30,991 nt of DNA from Kiritimatiellia bacterium (GTDB lineage: Bacteria > Verrucomicrobiota > Kiritimatiellia > RFP12 > UBA1067): contig CAJGDE010000009.1 of the NCBI GenBank assembly GCA_904502135.1, positions 1 to 30,991 on the forward strand. The letters run 5' to 3'. Below, piece after piece: positions 26,101-30,991 of the stretch (position 1 is the first letter of the stretch; each line of letters starts with the position of its first letter). Under the pieces are notes generated by a model. It saw only the letters and a list, made by a program, of their open reading frames with translations, ran no database searches and was not told the DNA's origin. A program made the position numbers and the translations under genes.

Positions 26101-29100
26101 CCCGATTTTACGGCTTGGGGCGTTGAACAGCTTCGTCTTTCTCGCGGCAAAAAGGATGAAAGTCTCATCAAGGCGCGTCAGATCGCAACCGCGCTACTCA
26201 ACAATGAATCGCGCATTATTCCCGATCTCGCCGCGGCGATGCTTCTAGTGCGCGCAGAATGCTTTAGAGATCAGCAGAATTTTGAAGCGGCAAAACTCGA
26301 GTATCAGTCGATAAGAAACAACCCGAAGTACAACTCTACCGCAGCTGGTCGAAAGGCGATGTTCCGCGCCGTTGATTTGATGATTGAGACAGGCAATGTT
26401 TCTGGCGCTGAATCCACGATTGAGTATTGGCACAGCCAACCTGATCCTGAGATTCAGGCGCAGGCTCATTATTTTGCCGCCCGCATAGCTTTCGACCGCA
26501 AGGACTATGATACTACAATAAAAGAATTGCGCGAAGTGTTTGCGATCGATTTCACTCATACCGAGGCGAGATTCCTTCAAGGTAAGTGGAAGCTGGCGAC
26601 GAACAATGAAGTCGACGATACCGACGTTATGATCGGCGATCTTTCCGATCGCACGGTCATCCGTCCCGGTCAACAGCTGACGATCACGGTACAAGATCGC
26701 AATCTTTCAGTCGCAGGCGGCGGATCTTCAATACCGATTATCCTCACGGCGAAGCCGGGTGGGGACACCGAGCGCATTCTTCTTTATCCTTCCTCGCGCG
26801 ATCCCAACCTCTTCAAGGGTGTGGTCGACGTGAAGCTGGCCGAGGCATTTCCGTCGAACCTCGTTCTTGAAGTTCAGGGTAACGATCTTGCGCAGTATGA
26901 AATTGAAAGGGACTTCCTTCTCGCTCGCGGGCTGCCGCTTAATAAGCCCAAAGTGCTGCGCGTTATCGACGATGCGAAACTTTCGATAGGCGCAGGAGCT
27001 CCAAGAGCGGACGAAAAGGAGACTGAACTTGCGCTTGAAGACTCGCTTGAAGGTTCATTTGACTCTTCTGCCCTCTCTAGCGCCTTAAGGCCCGGCAATC
27101 CTCTCTATGTGGTTGTCAGAGACAGAGACCGCTCGACCGGCAAGGAATTGGGTGAGGTCGCCGTTTCTGTAAAAACCACAAGCGGCGACAGCCTTGAGAA
27201 TGTCGTTTTGTCGGAAACAAAGCCGTATTCGGGAGTTTTCCGTGCGCAGATACCAACATCGCTTCCGCCGCCGCGTGCGTTCGCAAGCGACACGTCGGCC
27301 GGGTTTAACACGGGTGATGTGATCAACAAGAACAAGTCTGGCGAGTGGCGCAGCTTGGCCGACGGTCAAATCGGCAAGTGGATTGAAGTCGATACCATGG
27401 CTTCGCACAGAGTTTCAAACGCCACCATAAAGGTTAAGAACCCTCAGGAAATTCGCGCTATCAATCTTGTCGGCCGTCTTGGAACCGAGACCATCCGTCT
27501 TGGGTCGCTGCCGGCGGGTGACATTAAAAAGCGTATCGGCATAAAGCGTCAGAGCGAGATGGGCTTTTACACGAGATCGGCGCAGGCGATTCGCGCGCGC
27601 TTTGCTCGCGTGAACGCTCCTTCGCAGTCGAGCGTCTCCAATTTCTCGTATGATGTCTCTCATAATTATCCGCGTCAGGTGATAACGTATTGGAAGGGCG
27701 CCTTCTGTCAGCCTAAAGAATTTGGCTACATGCGTCTTCGCATCGTCGCCAAGAACACGCAGGGCAAAACATTCGCGGGTCTTTGGATGGAGATGCATCT
27801 TGACGGCGAGCAGGTTTTCCAAGGGCAGGGTCCGTCTCTTCATAACCGCATCGTCACGTTTGATGTTCCTTTAGGGGCGCACAGATTTGAACTCTTTGCC
27901 TCGACCGTTCATAAAGAGGATTCGTTTGATATTCTCTGGGAGCCGATCGGCGAGGAGGCTAAATCGATTCCTTACGACTGGTTTGATGCGGATAAAAATT
28001 CTTCAATTCTCAAATTCCTGGAGGACAAGGCTAAAATCGTCCGTACCGAAGAGGGCTTTTCGGCAACTTTCCCGCACCCGGTTCGTTTAAGGTCGCTCAG
28101 GTGGGAATTTGCCGATCGCGTAGGCCTTGACGTCAGCGTTTCAAAGATGACGATCGTAGACTCGAAGGGCGAGACGATAATTCCTTGCGACAGCGATTTC
28201 TCTGATGCCCAGAAAAACAATACTCTTGAGGTGGCTCCCGGCGATTCTATATCTGTCACCTATCAGGATGATGTAACGTCTTCCGGCGAGAAGCGTGTTC
28301 TTCATAAGAGCATGAGAAGCTCCTTCAATAACGCTAAAGTCAACTTCTATTTTGAGCATATCGACGAATCAAGGTCTGATTGGCAGCGTCAGCAGCTTCA
28401 TCAGGCTCTACGCTTCCAGCCGGGCGATGTCATAATAGCCTCGGTTGTGGACGCTGATGCCGATTTCACCCCTGAGGCCGATACGATAAGCGCCGTTATT
28501 ACAACAGGCTCCGGTCAGAGAAAGGAGCTTAAGCTTATTGAACAGTCAAAGGGTTATGCAGGAGTCGCCAATGTCGGCGCCAATCTTGACGGCGTTCACA
28601 GCGGGCTTTTCATGGCGCTTATAAAAACGGCAAATAAAGATGACGCTAACGCTCCCGCAAATGCGCTTAAAGTGACTGAAAACGATATGCTTACTTTAGC
28701 CTATGAGGACAGGGAAAACACTAACCCCGGTGTTCCGTACGTGAGAGTGGCGAAGGTTCAGGCCGTAAGAAAGAGCGAGCCGATTATCACGTTGTTCAAT
28801 ACGACCCGTCAGCGTGTGGTGGATAATTCCCCAACCGCCAAGGCGAAGCTTGAGAAGATCCGCCGTCGAGCGGGCAATGAGACGGTAAAAGCGCTCTATC
28901 GCGACGTCTTGAGCGCCGTGCCGATGGAAAAGAGCGTGAGCGATTCCGCAGAGCCTATTCTTGTGAACGTGGCAACACCCATCCTTGTCAGGGTCAATGA
29001 TCCTGCACGTGCGCGTCATGCGGCCTCAAGAATAAAACTTCGCGCTTCAAGCTCTTCGGAGTCGATTGAAATACCGATGGAATTGGCGAAGAATTTTGCG

Positions 29101-30591
29101 GGGATAGATCTCCGCAAGGGAGCGGAGTCGATAAAGGAGGCTTATGCCTCGGGCAGCTTTAACGGTTCAGTAAAACTTCGTATGGGTCCGCCAGATCCCA
29201 ATGAAGAATCGTTGGAGAATAAAACTCCCGAGCTTGGTGTCACAGGATCTGACAACATTAAGCTTGAAGTGTTGAGCGAGAATGGCGATGTCGTTCTTTC
29301 GAGAATACTGAAACTCGTTTCCAACGCCAATCTTGCGCTTATGGATTCTACCTACACCGCTCCGCGCGACACGGCTCATGTTGGAGAGAAGTTCTTTGTT
29401 CAGGTCGAAGACGCCGACCGTGATTTAAGCGAAGAGACAGATCTTGTCGACGTTACGGCGATCGGCCTATTGAGCGGAACGACAAATACGATTCGCCTTA
29501 GCGAAACGTTGCCGCATTCGGGCATCTTTACCGGAATGTATCCCAGCCGGATGTACGGTGATAACGTGGTCTTCTCGTATCGCGATGAATTAACTCTTCC
29601 CGGAACTCCCGTCACGACGCATTCCGTAACAGGGCGCGTTTTCCGCGGTTCGGATGGATCTGTGAGAATGTTCTCCAAGCGTTTCCGTGATTCGGATATG
29701 GCGGTTCTTGTGCAGTTCCGTTTGGCGGAGTGTCTCTTCGAGCAGGCTAAAGAGCACCGTAAACTCAAGCAGTTTGAGCGCAGCTCGAAAGCGATAGACG
29801 AAGGAAAGCATATCCTTGAGGAGGCGTTGAAGAATTATCCCGATTCTTCTCATGTTGCGCAGGGTGAATATCTGCTTGCCAATCTCTATCAGGAGCTGGC
29901 GACGGAGAAGAAAGAGGCTAAGGATATATCGGCAGCGATGCCGTTATATACAGAGGCGCTGGCTCGATTCTCGACGATTCTTTCAACATGGCCCGATGGA
30001 GCGTTCGCGGCGAAAAGCCAGTATCACAAGGCGTTGTGCCTTGAGATGCTCGGAGATTACGCCCGCGCTTCCGAGGAGTACGTAAAGATGACATATCTTT
30101 ATCCTGACTCCGAGCTTGTCGGTGATGCGACAATACGTTTGGCGACATACTACTACAAGGAGGCTAAGCGTTTTGACATCTCCGGAAAAATCTATCAGAA
30201 TTTCCAGAGGCGCTTCCCCACGCACGAGAAGGCCCCAAGAGCCCTCTTCATGAGCGGAAGCTGCTATGTCAAGCAGGCCGAGGCATATCAGAAAAAATAT
30301 AAAGAAAACAATCCCAATGTGCAGGTGCTTTCGCGCGAGGCGAGCGAAATGTACCGTAAGGCCGTGTCGTCGTTTGCGAGCGTCGCGGAAAAATACGCCG
30401 AGACGGCTTCTCCCGTCATGCGTGCGCAGGCTCTTTACTGGGCGGGCGACGCGGCTTTGAGAGTCGGCAGCTACGAGCAGTCCTATCTCTATCTCAAGCG
30501 CACCGTCTTTGAATTTCCTGAGACGGAATGGGCGCGTCGCGCACGTGGTCTGCTCTTGCAGGAGGAGAGATCTTTTAAGGATATGGAGTAA
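23101..30591 (+). CDS. Giant secreted multidomain protein: helical/TPR repeats, Asp-rich beta modules, PA14-like and C-terminal TPR
   Basis: A single intact reading frame of 2496 residues with no assigned function. A signal peptide is clear (cleavage near residue 21, SVLA-N). Residues about 25-1170 are helix-rich, TPR/HEAT-like, with recognisable TPRs near 1090-1170. Residues about 1188-2190 hold at least five related beta modules that start near 1188, 1330, 1772, 1959 and 2094. They share a pattern of RPG-type turn, V-x-D-x-D-x-D loop, V-x-V strands and L-x-E-x(4-6)-G-V/I-F-x-G. Between modules 2 and 3 lie a discoidin-like stretch (about 1421-1500), a PA14-like stretch (about 1521-1620: MEMHLDGEQVFQG, VPLGAHRFELF) and a second discoidin-like stretch (about 1651-1705). 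Residues about 2200-2490 are TPRs of the YbgF/BamD style. The protein is probably periplasmic or surface-bound. An AGGAAG ribosome site precedes ATG 23101. Confidence 0.8.
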   Translation: MKSKYTLLVSGTLAVAMSVLANTKLEAEFEKAFKEGKTLTAESVFRSLTEKRAQVSPVRYWQAAELARQMRKSSLRRDRLSRYMAVEKKWTPEVEQAAYELCFTATDARAFEKLAKNVPASSELYRAGSHLLWCLRTEKRTADFMQVASTMLEKFNDKEKRLAVANHVKNFRFDYPPGFSYASALELLAKYKDLAGSDAVNMYIDLCEKSLDAKWLADYCFNGKARLGHEFFERHFTSKVGNIKDDKLRRDVIKKMFSLESEYLKVSKPPRNSELAFLQVYGRFYGRYARYLGDGVSATEAQSKQNLEFLKRLIGVLPKTDSGRAMARAVSSEMIAGKAVLTADITPYALANHEYFTAGDLCNLSKVAEKSKEKNSLQPVKDLIKLTGNRYDVRWNLLGQIAAFGDLALLISTIEEHISNDWYNTDIGNIFNKVSSSTSITDDKKIAILERCFNLTGYIRPWAWFTGRNAENLMRTHKFLTLPAGKAFLSKIKGDVKSSDPFFVACSRIYGLNRAAYNTCPEEAHKIAEATVKAYLQLGPKAPSRRKALDSMLSRYAFLCEASSVASVKFIKTLKPLFEKSYDNWDILWRVFHAAMQRGGDESAVWDIALLRAKRTGDAYMAICHNMPEGYTAIPKDFKYNELLFDKVSAFIIRHLANNRIAKPEDKMAALNVLFKHPGFNLNDGNMISSISRSILPIINQPVVVKNFPWKEALDNVIRKDVSRDGASARIMYDMFARAGKRKEAMDAYVQEACKLNGYARIHWLFTILDCLTFPRNNNEVQSGVVDSMTPFIKDYLLPQLSALKSKEIPLVYLGNERSDWDALNNWCAVNRENKEKAALVLNLSRQMGRLLNGNCQGFPAADGAHSDVFVNLYKEALANSNTFDMAECAALVGATSNHRTFSAVYNLLQKTREGEFWESAYLMSSSIPGDRDQSLVTLSMRVRAEAAAHLPGVYPVDEKHPAYPLYVAADELSRKNSERAWEILKRNITVFEREAINLPPDFTAWGVEQLRLSRGKKDESLIKARQIATALLNNESRIIPDLAAAMLLVRAECFRDQQNFEAAKLEYQSIRNNPKYNSTAAGRKAMFRAVDLMIETGNVSGAESTIEYWHSQPDPEIQAQAHYFAARIAFDRKDYDTTIKELREVFAIDFTHTEARFLQGKWKLATNNEVDDTDVMIGDLSDRTVIRPGQQLTITVQDRNLSVAGGGSSIPIILTAKPGGDTERILLYPSSRDPNLFKGVVDVKLAEAFPSNLVLEVQGNDLAQYEIERDFLLARGLPLNKPKVLRVIDDAKLSIGAGAPRADEKETELALEDSLEGSFDSSALSSALRPGNPLYVVVRDRDRSTGKELGEVAVSVKTTSGDSLENVVLSETKPYSGVFRAQIPTSLPPPRAFASDTSAGFNTGDVINKNKSGEWRSLADGQIGKWIEVDTMASHRVSNATIKVKNPQEIRAINLVGRLGTETIRLGSLPAGDIKKRIGIKRQSEMGFYTRSAQAIRARFARVNAPSQSSVSNFSYDVSHNYPRQVITYWKGAFCQPKEFGYMRLRIVAKNTQGKTFAGLWMEMHLDGEQVFQGQGPSLHNRIVTFDVPLGAHRFELFASTVHKEDSFDILWEPIGEEAKSIPYDWFDADKNSSILKFLEDKAKIVRTEEGFSATFPHPVRLRSLRWEFADRVGLDVSVSKMTIVDSKGETIIPCDSDFSDAQKNNTLEVAPGDSISVTYQDDVTSSGEKRVLHKSMRSSFNNAKVNFYFEHIDESRSDWQRQQLHQALRFQPGDVIIASVVDADADFTPEADTISAVITTGSGQRKELKLIEQSKGYAGVANVGANLDGVHSGLFMALIKTANKDDANAPANALKVTENDMLTLAYEDRENTNPGVPYVRVAKVQAVRKSEPIITLFNTTRQRVVDNSPTAKAKLEKIRRRAGNETVKALYRDVLSAVPMEKSVSDSAEPILVNVATPILVRVNDPARARHAASRIKLRASSSSESIEIPMELAKNFAGIDLRKGAESIKEAYASGSFNGSVKLRMGPPDPNEESLENKTPELGVTGSDNIKLEVLSENGDVVLSRILKLVSNANLALMDSTYTAPRDTAHVGEKFFVQVEDADRDLSEETDLVDVTAIGLLSGTTNTIRLSETLPHSGIFTGMYPSRMYGDNVVFSYRDELTLPGTPVTTHSVTGRVFRGSDGSVRMFSKRFRDSDMAVLVQFRLAECLFEQAKEHRKLKQFERSSKAIDEGKHILEEALKNYPDSSHVAQGEYLLANLYQELATEKKEAKDISAAMPLYTEALARFSTILSTWPDGAFAAKSQYHKALCLEMLGDYARASEEYVKMTYLYPDSELVGDATIRLATYYYKEAKRFDISGKIYQNFQRRFPTHEKAPRALFMSGSCYVKQAEAYQKKYKENNPNVQVLSREASEMYRKAVSSFASVAEKYAETASPVMRAQALYWAGDAALRVGSYEQSYLYLKRTVFEFPETEWARRARGLLLQEERSFKDME

Positions 30592-30991
30592 TGAAAATGC
30601 GTAGTCTCATTTTTTTCGCGGCTTTTCTTTTCGTATTTTCCGCTGAGGCCCGTGTTCATGAGTGGACATGGAATATGCCGGGGAGCGTTTACAGAAATCT
30701 CGAGTTCACCATTCGCAGCGGCGTTGACCGCGCCGCGAAGGTCTTCGGCGAAGCGTATGAAGCGCGCCGGCACAACCGTCTTACGGCACAGCAGCAGGTT
30801 TCGCGTTTTCGCGCCGCCGCCGCCGAATGGAAAAAGGTTCAGATACAGGCGGAATCGGAAAGCAACGATTCGGCGCTCATTGGGTATCTTTCGTTTATGC
30901 AGGCGTTTTCCAGCCACCTGGCGCGCGACCGCAATCAGGCGGTAAAGTCGTACCAGGAGGCGATCGATATTTACGGCGACGACAGGTGGGT
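30591..30991 (+). CDS. Secreted TPR-like protein, 3' end beyond the window
   Basis: The frame opens at ATG 30591, which shares one base with the stop of the giant gene (TAATG), and stays open to the window end (133 codons). It begins with a signal peptide (MKMRSLIFFAAFLFVFSAEA, cleavage near residue 20). The mature part is Ala/Arg/Gln-rich and helical, and its last visible segment (AVKSYQEAIDIYGDD) resembles a TPR helix pair. An alternative start is the ATG at 30597. The tight coupling suggests that it works with the giant protein. No family can be named from the fragment. Confidence 0.8.
   Translation, partial: MKMRSLIFFAAFLFVFSAEARVHEWTWNMPGSVYRNLEFTIRSGVDRAAKVFGEAYEARRHNRLTAQQQVSRFRAAAAEWKKVQIQAESESNDSALIGYLSFMQAFSSHLARDRNQAVKSYQEAIDIYGDDRW

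Overview
The window looks like a chromosomal core region of a Gram-negative, rod-shaped, probably anaerobic or gut-type bacterium. It carries lptD and lpxK (outer membrane with lipid A), a complete mreB-mreC-mreD-mrdA-rodA elongation set, an AroE-AroK fusion and a giant secreted TPR/beta-domain protein. The style (large secreted repeat proteins with Asp-rich beta modules, short tight operons, extended -10 promoters) reminds me of the PVC group (Lentisphaerota, Kiritimatiellota or Verrucomicrobiota). That placement is inference and not secure. All protein genes are on the + strand; the only minus-strand genes are two tRNAs.

Layout. (1) 1-3404: an AT-rich segment with dnaN, a THUMP/RNA-methyltransferase gene and a coiled-coil gene joined by 4-nt stop/start overlaps. 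It is flanked by two very AT-rich noncoding stretches (1-183 and 3176-3404) that carry repeated ATATCAACA / TTATCAACA DnaA-box-like words, so it is a candidate replication-origin locus. (2) 3405-4454: fba (class II aldolase) with its own strong promoter and a clear intrinsic terminator. (3) 4474-9831: a co-directional biosynthetic group purM-ilvB-ilvN-aroEK-pncC-queC (purine, branched-chain amino acid, shikimate, NMN salvage and queuosine precursor). (4) 9812-10074: a divergent minus-strand tRNA unit, tRNA-Arg(ACG) then tRNA-fMet(CAT), with its own promoter and a terminator that overlaps the 3' end of queC. (5) 10103-20355: one long cell-envelope operon, mreB-mreC-mreD-mrdA-rodA-rng-lptD-lpxK, almost entirely by overlapping stop/start codons from one consensus promoter. 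(6) 20364-30991: an extended -10 promoter, then a TolA-like membrane coiled-coil gene, ychF, folE, a 2496-residue secreted TPR/beta-module protein, and the start of a second secreted TPR-like protein cut by the window end.

Functionally, region 5 couples the lateral-wall synthesis machine (MreBCD, PBP2, RodA) to outer-membrane LPS assembly (LptD) and lipid A 4'-phosphorylation (LpxK). Region 6 seems to add an envelope protein pair of unknown role. FolE (first step) and QueC (later step) together indicate de novo queuosine precursor synthesis. No insertion sequences, CRISPR arrays, phage genes or pseudogenes were seen. Points I consider most worth a second look are the origin-like repeats around the dnaN module, the giant multi-domain secreted protein and its partner, the atypical initiator tRNA, and the altered catalytic motif of the methyltransferase.
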